64,000 nucleotides of DNA from Desulfocarbo indianensis (GTDB taxonomy: Bacteria; Desulfobacterota; Desulfarculia; Desulfarculales; Desulfarculaceae). Below the pieces are notes generated by a model. It saw nothing but the letters and a program-made list of their open reading frames with translations, ran no database searches and had not been told where the DNA came from. The DNA lies in the NCBI GenBank assembly GCA_001184205.1, contig LBMP01000001.1, positions 186,001 through 250,000 of the forward strand, read 5' to 3'. The translations under genes were made by a program, and so were the position numbers. Below are positions 7,681 through 16,668 of the stretch, piece after piece (the stretch's first letter is position 1; each line of letters starts with the position of its first letter).

Positions 7681-9741
7681 TTGGCAACAGATTCTCCTCC
7701 TGGCTCAAAACCGGGATTAGCGTCCGCTCCGCTGACGGAAAAACATTCAGATCCAGCCCGGACCGCGGCCGTTAAAATCTGGCGCACGGCGGCCGTTCTT
7801 TTCTTGGGGGCGGTGCTGGTCGTGGCGGCGGCCGCCTTCAGCCGCTGGTATTGGTATCCCAACCTGGCGGCCGACCACGGCTGGTGGGCCCAGCGCTACG
7901 TGGGTCTGGGTTTCGGCAGACCCGCCGGCAAGCCCAGCATCGAGCGGCGCACCAGCTTTTCCGATCAAAAGGACGCCGATTTCCGCGAGCAAGGCTTTTC
8001 CCTGCGCTTGGGCGGTGTTATAACGGTGTGGCTACCGGGCCCCTATGAGTTCGAGCTGGGCTCGGACGATGATTCGCTCCTTTACGTCGACGGCTATGAC
8101 CTTATCGCCAATCCGGGGGAGCATCCCCTCCTAACCCGCAAGAACACCATCTGGCTGGGGCCGGGGCCCCACCTGATCGAGGTGGATTACATTCAGCGGG
8201 CCGGCCGGGCCGAGCTGTCCCTGGCCTGGCGGCCGCCCCTGCGAAGGGCCAGGCCCCTCTTACCCGCCGACTTGCGGCCTTCCGCCGCGCCCCTGTCGCG
8301 GGAGCAGGCCTATAACCTGGCCGACCGCCGCCTGCTGGGCCTGGTGCCCGTTTTGGGGCTCTGTCTCTGGCTGATGGTGATCGTCCTCACCAGGATTTGG
8401 CTGCCCCGCTTCGACCTGTTCGCGGTGCTGGTGGGATTATCCTTTTTGATGCTGGTCACCCTTTGGTTCAACTCGGGCACCCTGAATCCCTGCGCGGCGA
8501 TTTCCGACAAGGGGCCTCTCCTCACCCCGGCCAAATACCCCATAAACATCGATTACCAGCACCACGCCGCCGTCCACTGGATGCTGGACGGGGACCCCGT
8601 TGAAAAATGGCGCTTTTCCTACACCTTGCGGCGCATAGCTTTCCCCCTGTTCGCCTATCCCTTCATCAAGGCATGGGAAGTCTTTCTGCTGAGGGGCGGC
8701 GGTTGGGGCTATCTGGAAGGAGGCATCCTGGCCTCCTGGCTGCTGCAGTTCCTGGCCCTTGTCACCTGGGGGGCGTTCCTGCGCCGTAAGTTCAGCCGCG
8801 CGGTCGGCGTTTGGGGCATGGCGCTGTTGGCCACCTATCCCGGTCTCTATTTTTGGGCGGGAATCCCTTGGGACTACGTCTGGCTGGTTCCCGGCTCCCT
8901 CTGGTGCTTCATGTTGATCTGCCGGCTGGGAGAGCCTCAGCCCGCCTGGCGGGTGGCATTGATCTGTTTGGCCATCGGCGCGCTGCTCACCGGCTACGAG
9001 ATATGGCCCCACTTCATTCCCGCCGCCCTTATCATGGTTCTCTGGACCACCCGCAAGCTTTGGCTGACCGCGCTCTCGGGCCTTTGCCTATTGGCCCCCA
9101 ACGCGGCGGTGATCGGCTTCCTGGCCTTGATCGGCGGTTACGGCAAAGCCCAAATGCAGGGGCACGAGCCCCTGAACATCATCCTGGCCTATTTCAGCCT
9201 CCCCGAGTGGGGAGCCTGGGCCGACCTCATCCTGGACGCGCCCCAATGGCTGGCCCCCATCTACTTCTCCAGCAATTACGTGTTTCTGCCGGCCGTCTTC
9301 TTGGGGCTGGCCTTGCTCAACCGCTGGCATGGCGGCCTGAAGCTGGAGCGGCCCGAGATATGCGTCCTGCTGGGCGCCTTGGCGGTTTTCCTGGTGACCC
9401 ATCTGGCGCCGCCCTATCACCAGGGCTGGGTGCGGCGCACCGTGTTTTACGCCAGGTTCTATCAGCCCATCTTCGTGGTGTTGCTATACTACCTGGCCAG
9501 AATCATGCAGGCGGGAAAACTGCCGCGCCTGAACCGGCGCCTGGCCGCGGCGGCCTGTGCCTTGTTGCTCCTGGCCAACTCCTACATCAATTTCGGCGGG
9601 ATTCTTTCCCTCCCCGGCACCGGCTACATGCATTATATTTTCAGCCGGGACGGCAGCCACTACGAACGCAACCTGAAGCTTCTGGGGAAAAGGCCTTTCG
9701 GCGTGGTGGACCCGGTGCCGGCCATAAACGAACTAAAGTGA
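7681..9741 (+). CDS. Polytopic membrane protein with N-terminal PA14-like domain
   Basis: 686 residues. One membrane segment (about 35-55) is followed by an outside domain (about 85-185) with FSLRLGGVITVWLPGPYEFE, SDDDSLLYVDG and GPHLIEVDY, the pattern of a PA14 carbohydrate-binding beta domain. About ten further helices follow, with LLATYPGLYFW and a GT-C-like layout. An in-frame TAA at 7675 leaves TTG 7681 as the first usable start; AAGAG sits 7 nt upstream. The gene at 39309-41246 encodes a clear paralogue sharing the SGTL, WGM-LLATYPGL and final G-RP-G motifs. It probably handles glycans at the periplasmic face of the inner membrane. I know no named family with this arrangement, and catalytic function is unproven. 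Confidence 0.75.
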   Translation: MATDSPPGSKPGLASAPLTEKHSDPARTAAVKIWRTAAVLFLGAVLVVAAAAFSRWYWYPNLAADHGWWAQRYVGLGFGRPAGKPSIERRTSFSDQKDADFREQGFSLRLGGVITVWLPGPYEFELGSDDDSLLYVDGYDLIANPGEHPLLTRKNTIWLGPGPHLIEVDYIQRAGRAELSLAWRPPLRRARPLLPADLRPSAAPLSREQAYNLADRRLLGLVPVLGLCLWLMVIVLTRIWLPRFDLFAVLVGLSFLMLVTLWFNSGTLNPCAAISDKGPLLTPAKYPINIDYQHHAAVHWMLDGDPVEKWRFSYTLRRIAFPLFAYPFIKAWEVFLLRGGGWGYLEGGILASWLLQFLALVTWGAFLRRKFSRAVGVWGMALLATYPGLYFWAGIPWDYVWLVPGSLWCFMLICRLGEPQPAWRVALICLAIGALLTGYEIWPHFIPAALIMVLWTTRKLWLTALSGLCLLAPNAAVIGFLALIGGYGKAQMQGHEPLNIILAYFSLPEWGAWADLILDAPQWLAPIYFSSNYVFLPAVFLGLALLNRWHGGLKLERPEICVLLGALAVFLVTHLAPPYHQGWVRRTVFYARFYQPIFVVLLYYLARIMQAGKLPRLNRRLAAAACALLLLANSYINFGGILSLPGTGYMHYIFSRDGSHYERNLKLLGKRPFGVVDPVPAINELK

Positions 9742-9832
9742 GGTTTGCCGGGGCGACCCCATAGGGGCTTGCGGCGGGGCGCGATGTGAAGTAGGGTCTG
9801 GCGTGGCCGCGCCCCAGGGAGGATTTGCTTTC

Positions 9833-9874
9833 ATGGAATTCACCGCCAACCAAAGCCGGGCGGCGCGCCGATGA
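9833..9874 (+). CDS. Possible 13-codon leader peptide
   Basis: An ATG at 9833 opens the frame MEFTANQSRAARR, ending in TGA that overlaps the next gene's ATG (ATGA, 9871-9874). AGGGAGG (9816-9822) lies 10 nt before it, whereas the ATG at 9871 has no clear ribosome site of its own. It could couple translation into the membrane transferase gene. The peptide may simply be a by-product. Confidence 0.3.
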   Translation: MEFTANQSRAARR

Positions 9875-11265
9875 GGGCCAGGCCCGCAAGCTGCGCGGGC
9901 CGGGCGTGGCCGGCGCTCCTGCTCATCGCCCTGGCCCTGGCCCTGCGCTTGGGCGTGCTCCTGCTCAACTATCAGGCCGACCCCGGACGCATCGTCGCGG
10001 TGGATACCTCCAGCTACGAGCATACCGCCGCGGCGCTCCTGGAGACCGGCCATTTCGTCCTCTCCCCGGACAAGCCCACGGAGCCGGACGTTTTCCGCAC
10101 CCCCGGCTATCCCTTGTTCATCGCCGGGATATATGCCGTTTGCGGCCGTTCCCTCTTGGCCGTGGCCGTGGCCCAGGTGCTTTTAAGCGGGGCCGTGCTG
10201 GCCATGGTCTATGGCCTGGCCAACATGCTTTGGGGCGGGAGGGCGGCCCTGGCCGCGTTGCTATTACTCTGCCTGGACACCAGCTCGTTTCTTTACTCCC
10301 AGATGATCCTCAGCGAGGCGCTGTTCACCTTTTTCCTCATGGCCATGGCCGTAGCCGCGGCCCGCTTTTTCGCGGAACCGCAGCCGTCCCTGGGTTGGGC
10401 CTTTCTGGCCGGAGCCTTGCTGGCCTTGGCCACCTGGACCAGGCCGGTCAGCTATTACCTCATCGCGCCCTTGAGCCTGTTGCTGTTCATCCATCTGCGC
10501 GCCCGCCGTTTGTCATGGATCAAGACCACCGCCTGCCTCCTGCTTTTCGTCCTGCCCTGGATGGCGCTGGTGGGCGGCTGGCGCTACCGCAATCAGCGCC
10601 TCACCGGCTATTCCCGCTACAGCCACATCGAGGGCCTGAACCTCATGCGCTACGGGGCCGCCGACGTGGTGGCGCAAAGGGACGGAATCAGCCGCGAGCA
10701 GGCCGAGCAAAAATTGCTGCGACTCTTTGACGAGGAGATAGGGCCGGACTGGTCCACCGCCCGCATATACGATCTGTACGCCCGGCGCAGCCTGGAAATC
10801 ATGCGCCAGCATCCGCTCCTGGTGGCCAAGGGCCTGCTCAGGGGAGCCATGGCCTACTTCCTTGTCCCCGGCATTTCGGACCTGGCGATTAACCTTGGCC
10901 TCAATCACCCGCCTTCGGGCCCGGTGGGCGACTTGGCGCGGCTCTCCCTGGGCGAGTATTGGACCACCTGGTTCCGCAACCACGCCGGCATCCTGCTGGC
11001 CACGTTTCTGGCCCTGGCCTATCTTTTGTGCGTTTACGCTGGCACGGCGGTTTCCCTGTTCAGCGCCGCCTCGCGACCGCGCGAACAGCTCTGGCTGCAC
11101 CTTTTCCTGTGGTTCGTCATCGCCTACATGGTGGCCATCTCCTGCCTGCCGGGCACCTACGAGCGCATGCGCAGCCCCCTGATGCCTTTGTTTTGTTTGT
11201 ATGCTGGTTGGGGATGGACCTATTTGACGGGAGGACGCGGCAAGAAGGGGCTAGAGGCCATCTGA
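9871..11265 (+). CDS. Polytopic membrane glycosyltransferase, ArnT/PMT-like
   Basis: 464 residues with about ten hydrophobic helices. VDTSSYEHTA (Asp45) after the first helix and FRTPGYP (about 76-81) form the conserved first periplasmic loop of a GT39-like subfamily; LALATWTRPVSYYL marks a later helix pair. It probably transfers a sugar from a polyprenyl-phosphate donor at the outer leaflet. The product is closely related to that of the convergent gene at 11353-12651 (D-x-x-S-Y, RTPGYP and TRPV-YYL are shared). The start at 9871 overlaps the stop of a possible 13-codon leader frame. Donor and acceptor are unknown. Confidence 0.8.
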   Translation: MRARPASCAGRAWPALLLIALALALRLGVLLLNYQADPGRIVAVDTSSYEHTAAALLETGHFVLSPDKPTEPDVFRTPGYPLFIAGIYAVCGRSLLAVAVAQVLLSGAVLAMVYGLANMLWGGRAALAALLLLCLDTSSFLYSQMILSEALFTFFLMAMAVAAARFFAEPQPSLGWAFLAGALLALATWTRPVSYYLIAPLSLLLFIHLRARRLSWIKTTACLLLFVLPWMALVGGWRYRNQRLTGYSRYSHIEGLNLMRYGAADVVAQRDGISREQAEQKLLRLFDEEIGPDWSTARIYDLYARRSLEIMRQHPLLVAKGLLRGAMAYFLVPGISDLAINLGLNHPPSGPVGDLARLSLGEYWTTWFRNHAGILLATFLALAYLLCVYAGTAVSLFSAASRPREQLWLHLFLWFVIAYMVAISCLPGTYERMRSPLMPLFCLYAGWGWTYLTGGRGKKGLEAI

Positions 11266-11352
11266 CTCGGCCTAGGAAAAAGCCGGCGGGGAGTAGCGAG
11301 GTATAGGCATGGAAACGCGGAAGCGCCGATCAGGGCGGGTGAAAGCGGAAGG

Positions 11353-12651
11353 TCAGTAATCAGCGGCGAGTAGCCGGCGGCTCCCGGAGAGGCGGCTCCA
11401 CAATAGCTGCCAGCCCCGGCCGCCATATATGGCCAATAGCGGCATCAAGGGCACGCGGAAGCGGCTGTAGGATTCCGGCCCCGCCGACACGATCAACAGA
11501 TAAAACAAGATCAGCCAGACCACGAGGTGCGGGGCCCAAGCCGGCTCCCGCCGCCAAGCCAGCAGCCAGGAAGCGGTCCCCAGGTAAAGGGCCAGCAACT
11601 GGAGGCAGGACAAGACCAGGGCGGCCAGCCAAAACCAGGCGCCGCCTCCCCATTGGCGGAAAGCCTCCACCCCGGGCCCCAACAGGGTGCGGGCCATGCC
11701 CTCGGCGGTGACCCTGATGAATAACCACGGGTGGCTCAAAATGATTTCGCGCCCCAGGCGGCCATAGGCGTCCAGGCGCCCGGCTGAACCCTTTTCCATT
11801 CCTGCTTGCGCCTGCCTGGCCAGGTTTTCCTGGGCGGCGCCCAGGCTGACCCCCTGCCGCAGGGCCTCGATCTGGGCGGCGCGGTAGAAAAGAAGATTGA
11901 TCTCCTGAATGCTGGAAAAGCGCGCCGTGCCCGCCGTCGCGTAATTGCGCGCCTGCCAGCCGCCCACCAGAAGCAGCCAGGGCAGAAAAACCAGTAGCGC
12001 GGTCAGGACCGCCTTGCGCCAGGAGCCCTGAAAAGCCCTGGCCTGGAAAAGGCAAATCAGGAGAACCGGCCAGATGAGGTAATAGGTGACCGGCCGCGTC
12101 AGGGTGGCCAGGGCCAGCAGCGCGCCCAGGCCCAGGGCTTGGCCCGCGCTCCATTGCCTCTGTCTGGCGGCCAGAACCGCCAGCAGGGCCGCGCCGGCCA
12201 GAAGCAAGGTAAAGGCGGTCTCGCTGAGCACGAATTGGCTGTACGCGACGCCCAGCAGGTCAAAGGCCTGCAACAGCCCCGCCGCGCACGCGGCCCTTTC
12301 TCCCCAAAGCGCGCGCGCCGCCAGCATGACCAGGGCCAGCAAGGCCAGGGACATGAGGCTCTGCGCCAGGGGAGCCCCCAGGCGCTCGCCTCCCCCCAGA
12401 GCGTAAAGCGCGGCCAGCAGCGCGGGATAGCCCGGCGTGCGGGCCAGCATGGGCTGATCGGGTTCTTCCGGGGAGTCGGCGAAACGGCCCGTCTGCAAAA
12501 AGGCGTGGGCCGCCGCCTGGTAGCTGCCCGAGTCGGGATTGGTCAGGCCCTGGGGATGGGCGGCGAAGGTGTGCAGGCAGAACAAGGCCCGCAAAATAAG
12601 CGCCGCGGCGATGATCAGCCACAGCGCCCTGGCGTCGCTTCCGCCGTTCAA
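11353..12651 (-). CDS. Polytopic membrane glycosyltransferase, ArnT/PMT-like (paralogue of the convergent gene)
   Basis: 432 residues with about ten membrane helices. NPDSGSYQAAA (Asp40), RTPGYP (71-76) and LALATLTRPVTYYL match the product of 9871-11265 position by position, so the two are paralogues placed tail to tail. As a GT-C-type enzyme it should use a lipid-phosphate sugar at the periplasmic face. The start is TTG at 12651, overlapping the TGA of the upstream GT4 gene (TTGA) with GGAGGG 6 nt before it: clear translational coupling. It is the last gene of a long minus-strand operon that begins near 20991. Confidence 0.8.
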   Translation of the reverse strand: MNGGSDARALWLIIAAALILRALFCLHTFAAHPQGLTNPDSGSYQAAAHAFLQTGRFADSPEEPDQPMLARTPGYPALLAALYALGGGERLGAPLAQSLMSLALLALVMLAARALWGERAACAAGLLQAFDLLGVAYSQFVLSETAFTLLLAGAALLAVLAARQRQWSAGQALGLGALLALATLTRPVTYYLIWPVLLICLFQARAFQGSWRKAVLTALLVFLPWLLLVGGWQARNYATAGTARFSSIQEINLLFYRAAQIEALRQGVSLGAAQENLARQAQAGMEKGSAGRLDAYGRLGREIILSHPWLFIRVTAEGMARTLLGPGVEAFRQWGGGAWFWLAALVLSCLQLLALYLGTASWLLAWRREPAWAPHLVVWLILFYLLIVSAGPESYSRFRVPLMPLLAIYGGRGWQLLWSRLSGSRRLLAADY

Positions 12652-13757
12652 CGCCTGCCCTCCAGAACCGCCGTTAACAGATCATCCCATTGGGCCGCCA
12701 CCTTTTCCATGGCATAGACTTGCCGCGCCTCGCCGGCCGCCTGGCCCAAGGCCCCGCGTTTGGCCGGATCGCTCATGAGCTCATCCAGGGCCTGGGTCAG
12801 GCGCGCCTGGTCCTCCACGGGAACCATGATCCCCCGCCGGCCGTCCGCCAGCATCTCGGCCACCGCCGAGGAGCAATCGCTGGCAATGACCGGCAGGCCG
12901 TGGCACATGGCTTCCAAAAGTGCGTTGGGGAAGCCTTCGTAGCGGCTGGGCAGGGCGTACACGCATTGCGCGGGGTCGGCGTAGGCGAAAGGCTCGCCGA
13001 GGTTGCCGGTGAAGCTGACGCGCTCCAGGATTCCCAACTGCCCGGCCAGCTCGCGCAAGGCCGGCGCTTCCGGCCCATCGCCGACCAGGGCCAAGCGCCA
13101 CTCCGGACGCCTGTCCGCCAAGGCGGCGAAGGCCCGCAGCAGAACATCCAGGCCTTTCTGGCTCGAGAGCCGGCCCACCGCCAGTACGACTGGCCCCCTT
13201 CCCCATGGGGGCGGTCCTCCCTTCCGCTCCGAAAGCTGCGGAGCCGGATTGGGAACGACCCGGGCCGGCACTCCCGGGGCGACGCCGCGCAGGAACTCAG
13301 CGGCTTCGAGGCTGACCACGGCGGCGGCGGCGGCCCTTTTGTAGGCGGCCCCCCGCAGCCAACGCCAATGCTTTCCGATCTCCTGGCGGGCCGGGTCATT
13401 GCGCTCCGAAATAACAACCGGGATATTCATCCCCAGCAAGGCAAGCAAGGTGAGCACATTGGTCCGGTCCATGAAACTCACGACCGCCTCGGGCGCGAGT
13501 TCAAGCAATGCCCGCCGCATGGTTAACAGACGATGCGCATTGGCCTTCAAGGCCGAGAAGAAGTTACCGCTTTCCGATAAGACGGCCAAGCCGATGGTTT
13601 TGACCTCGGGCCCCAGTCGAAAGAAGCCGGGGCCGGGCGGGGCGAGCAAAACCACGCTCACTTCGTGGCCCTTGCCCGCCCACCAGCCAGCCAACAGCGC
13701 GGCCACTCTTTGCGCGCCGCCCGGCCCCATATCGGCGATGGTCAGGGCTAGCCTCAC
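12648..13757 (-). CDS. GT4 family glycosyltransferase
   Basis: 369 residues, a two-domain GT-B enzyme. The N-terminal ADMGPGGAQRVAALLAGWW is the acceptor-side glycine-rich loop; the C-terminal half carries AVGRLSSQKGLDVLLRAF and the donor-binding E-x7-E-like stretch YEGFPNALLEAMCHGLPV. It transfers a sugar from a nucleotide donor with retention, in the cytoplasm or at the inner face of the membrane. The start is GTG at 13757, overlapping the TGA of the upstream GT2 gene (GTGA), and its own stop overlaps the following membrane transferase start. Substrates cannot be inferred. Confidence 0.88.
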   Translation of the reverse strand: MRLALTIADMGPGGAQRVAALLAGWWAGKGHEVSVVLLAPPGPGFFRLGPEVKTIGLAVLSESGNFFSALKANAHRLLTMRRALLELAPEAVVSFMDRTNVLTLLALLGMNIPVVISERNDPARQEIGKHWRWLRGAAYKRAAAAAVVSLEAAEFLRGVAPGVPARVVPNPAPQLSERKGGPPPWGRGPVVLAVGRLSSQKGLDVLLRAFAALADRRPEWRLALVGDGPEAPALRELAGQLGILERVSFTGNLGEPFAYADPAQCVYALPSRYEGFPNALLEAMCHGLPVIASDCSSAVAEMLADGRRGIMVPVEDQARLTQALDELMSDPAKRGALGQAAGEARQVYAMEKVAAQWDDLLTAVLEGRR

Positions 13758-14794
13758 GGCTTTTTCCGGCTTCCCCGCAGTATCTTGAGCATATTATTTA
13801 TTTCAAGCACCGCGCCTTTCGGGTCCGCGGCCATGGTTCCAATCAGCACCTTTAACGTGGCCGCATCCCTGGGCCAATATCGAATTACATGGCGCAAATT
13901 GTACCAAAGTCGGCTTTCAACCAGCCTCCACTCAGGATCGTCGCCCAAGGCAGAGCCGGCTCGGGAAAGAAATTTCCGCAGAACGGCCAACTGGGCGACC
14001 CTTTGCTCTTTCGATAAAACGGCCAACCCGCTGCCCACCCGCCGCAGCAGAAATACATCCCGCGCGGTGAACTCCCTGTCCAGCCCCATCATCTGGAAAT
14101 TTTTCCAGGCGACCTGATCGGCTATGCCCTGCTGCCTGCCCCACGCCTTCTGGGAGGCCTGGCCCGGATGATGGCGGAATCGCACCAAGCCCGCCGGCAG
14201 GTTGGCCCCCTTGCCGCGGCGCAGCAACCGCGACCAAAGGTCATAATCCTGAGCGAATGGCAGCCCGGCGTCATAGCGCAGCTCACCGCCCTTGAGGACT
14301 TCCGGCCGCAGCATCACCGTGGAGTGATGAAAGGCGTTGGTGATGAGCATCTTCCAACGTATGGCCGCGTCGCTGCGCGGCTGGCGGTCGAGGGCTTCAT
14401 CCATCACCCGGCCTTTCTCGTCGATCGGCGCCACCGCCGCGCCCAGCAGATCGATTTCCGGACTGGTCTCCATGAACGCCACCTGCCTGGCCAGCCGGTC
14501 CGGCAAGGAAATATCGTCGGCGTCCTGCCGGGCAAAATACCTGCCTCCGGCCAGGCCCAGGCCGCGATTCAGGGAGGCCGCCAAGCCCAGGTTGCCCGGA
14601 TTCTTTTCCAGCCTGACCCTGGAATCGCGTTCAACGTAGGATGCCGCTATCGCCTCCGAGCCGTCCGTGGAGCCGTCTTCCAGCACGATCAGCTCGAGAT
14701 CGCCCAGGGTCTGCCCCAGAATGCTCTCCATGGCCTCGGGGAGAAAAGGCATCCCGTCCTTCACGGACATGAGCACCGAGACCAGGGGCCTCAT
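13754..14794 (-). CDS. GT2 family glycosyltransferase
   Basis: 346 residues. SVLMSVKDGMPFLPEAMESI, IVLEDGSTDGSEAIA and the metal-binding ARQDADDIS (D-A-D) are canonical for the GT-A-fold inverting family 2 enzymes that extend O-antigen and capsule repeats. I chose ATG 14794 because it overlaps the TGA of the upstream methyltransferase (ATGA); the frame also contains a TTG seven codons earlier. A C-terminal extension of about 130 residues is helical and basic, common in this family and possibly membrane-associated. It forms part of a coupled run of genes; linkage specificity is unknown. Confidence 0.87.
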   Translation of the reverse strand: MRPLVSVLMSVKDGMPFLPEAMESILGQTLGDLELIVLEDGSTDGSEAIAASYVERDSRVRLEKNPGNLGLAASLNRGLGLAGGRYFARQDADDISLPDRLARQVAFMETSPEIDLLGAAVAPIDEKGRVMDEALDRQPRSDAAIRWKMLITNAFHHSTVMLRPEVLKGGELRYDAGLPFAQDYDLWSRLLRRGKGANLPAGLVRFRHHPGQASQKAWGRQQGIADQVAWKNFQMMGLDREFTARDVFLLRRVGSGLAVLSKEQRVAQLAVLRKFLSRAGSALGDDPEWRLVESRLWYNLRHVIRYWPRDAATLKVLIGTMAADPKGAVLEINNMLKILRGSRKKP

Positions 14795-15534
14795 CGGACG
14801 CGCGCCTCCGCCCAAATCTCGCCCCAGCGCACCTCCTGGTGAAGCGCGGTCAGGCCCGCCTCGTCAAGCTCCCCTGCGAAAGACTCCAGGGTGTATTCGG
14901 TGCGATGGGTCGGATCCAACCTCCATTCCAGGCCCAGGGATTTTTTCAAGGGCACCCGCCAATCGCGCTCAAAAAGCGGCACCCGGATCAGTATTTGCTT
15001 GACGCCCTCCAGGCCGGCCAGACGGCGCAGGATGGCCGCCCGCCCCTCCAGGTGTTCCAGCACGTTGGAAAGCACCACGGCGTCGAAGCGCCCCGGCGGA
15101 GTCTCTTTAGTGATATCGCACTCCAGGTAACGCACGGCGGGGTGGGGGTTCAATCTTTTGGCGCGCTCCAGGTTGGCCGGGTCCAATTCCACGCCCAGCA
15201 CCTCCACCTCCGCCCTCTCGGCCAAATCCCGGGCCAGTTCGCCCTGCCCGCAGCCCACGTCCAGCACGCGGTCGGCGGGGCTTAAACGCGCGACAAAAAA
15301 ATCGTGGTAATGGGTAAGCTCATGCTTGGGATGAGTTCCGTGGCCGAATGCGTTGGCGGCCTGGCCCAGGGAGGAATAAAGCCGGTTGTCCAGATCCAGG
15401 AGAAAGCGCAAGCCGTCTTCGGGCGGCGCGGCCTGGCTGTAATGATGGGCCAGACGATGCAGCAGGGAGGCCATTTTCCCCGCCGGCGCCCGCCGCAGCA
15501 AAGCGGCCGTAACGGATTTTAGCAAAGCTTTCAT
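14791..15534 (-). CDS. Class I SAM-dependent methyltransferase
   Basis: 247 residues. The SAM-binding loop RVLDVGCGQGEL (about 89-100), an acidic GVELD at the end of beta 2 and FDAVVLSNVLEHLEG (motif of the Methyltransf_11/UbiE-like group) are all present. In this setting it probably methylates a sugar hydroxyl or the chain end of the glycan. The start ATG 15534 is supported by AGAGAGGAA about 9 nt upstream; the longer open frame overlaps the preceding GT4 gene and looks like shadow sequence. The stop overlaps the GT2 start. The methyl acceptor is not determinable. Confidence 0.85.
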   Translation of the reverse strand: MKALLKSVTAALLRRAPAGKMASLLHRLAHHYSQAAPPEDGLRFLLDLDNRLYSSLGQAANAFGHGTHPKHELTHYHDFFVARLSPADRVLDVGCGQGELARDLAERAEVEVLGVELDPANLERAKRLNPHPAVRYLECDITKETPPGRFDAVVLSNVLEHLEGRAAILRRLAGLEGVKQILIRVPLFERDWRVPLKKSLGLEWRLDPTHRTEYTLESFAGELDEAGLTALHQEVRWGEIWAEARVR

Positions 15535-15550
15535 CCGGGCCCGTTCCTCT

Positions 15551-16666
15551 CTAAGCCGCCAGTTCGCGCAAAAGCCCCAGTTCCAGCTCGGCCACCCTGG
15601 GCAATGCGTACTCATCCAGAACCTGTTCGCGGGCCCTGCGGCCCAGCCTTGCCCGCAAGCCGCCGTCCTGCAAAAGCGCGCGCAAGCCCTGGCGCAGCGA
15701 GGCCGCGTCCGTGGCGCACAAGAGGCCGGTGTCGTCATGGCTCACCACGTCGCGGATGCCGCGCACGTCGGTTCCCAACACCGCCAGGCCGGCAGCCATG
15801 GCCTCCAGCATCACCTTGGGCTGGCCCTCGTAGTGGGAGGGCAACGCGAACACCTGGCATTGCCGCAAAGCCTTTGCCACCGCCGCGTGCGCCAGGCGGC
15901 CCAGGAAGCGGGCCCTTATATCCAAAACCGCGGCTTGCGCCCGCAGGGACGCCTCGTCAGGCCCCGAGCCTATGAGCCACAACTCGGCGTCCAAGCCGGC
16001 CAGGGCCTCCAACAGCGCCGGCAGATTCTTCTCGCGGCTGAAGCGCCCCACAAAGGCGACCCGTTTCTCCCCGGCCTCGCCCGGCTCGGCGGGCCGGAAG
16101 AGATCGGTGTCAACGTAGTTGGGCAGCACCCGCACCTTGGCCGGCGGCAATCGGTAGCGCTCTATGTAAGCGTCGCGGATGAAAGGCGTGGTCACCGCGA
16201 TCAGATCGGCGCCCGCGAAAACTTCCTTCTCCAGGGCGCGCGCGTAACGGGCCTGGGCTGAATCATGGCCCAGCTCCGCCTCGCTGTTCAGCGAGTAGGG
16301 ATAGCCCAGCCGGCAGAGAAACGGCAGCCTGCATCTCCTGGCCACGGCCAGGGCCACATCCGAGCCGGAGACCTGATTGCTTTTAATTATGGCGGGAACG
16401 GGCGGCCGCCAGAAACGCGCGATATAGGGCGCGTAAAAACGTTGGGGCAGACCCAGGCGATTGATCTTGGCATCGAACCCGCCGACCTCCCCGGCCAGGG
16501 CGATATCCGCGGACCCGCCGTAGGTCACCATGGTGACGCCGGCCAGCTGGGGCCGGAGCCGGCGGTAGATGGCGGTCTCCCTTTGCAGGATGCCCGCCTC
16601 CTGCCAGCCGGCCAGGGACATGCCGCTGGTGAGGAACAGGACCAGGTGGCGGTGGCGCAGAGTCAT
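15551..16666 (-). CDS. GT4 family glycosyltransferase
   Basis: 371 residues of GT-B type. The C-terminal domain has FVGRFSREKNLPALLEALAG, LWLIGSGPDEASL and HYEGQPKVMLEAMAAGLAVL, the standard donor-site signature of retaining family 4 enzymes. The N-terminal domain (FLTSGMSLAGWQEAGIL) is less typical, so the acceptor is probably unusual. It lies 2 nt after the gmd stop and 16 nt before the methyltransferase start, in one operon. It may transfer a deoxyhexose made by the adjacent GDP-mannose dehydratase route, but this is only a guess from position. Confidence 0.87.
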   Translation of the reverse strand: MTLRHRHLVLFLTSGMSLAGWQEAGILQRETAIYRRLRPQLAGVTMVTYGGSADIALAGEVGGFDAKINRLGLPQRFYAPYIARFWRPPVPAIIKSNQVSGSDVALAVARRCRLPFLCRLGYPYSLNSEAELGHDSAQARYARALEKEVFAGADLIAVTTPFIRDAYIERYRLPPAKVRVLPNYVDTDLFRPAEPGEAGEKRVAFVGRFSREKNLPALLEALAGLDAELWLIGSGPDEASLRAQAAVLDIRARFLGRLAHAAVAKALRQCQVFALPSHYEGQPKVMLEAMAAGLAVLGTDVRGIRDVVSHDDTGLLCATDAASLRQGLRALLQDGGLRARLGRRAREQVLDEYALPRVAELELGLLRELAA

Positions 16667-16668
16667 GC

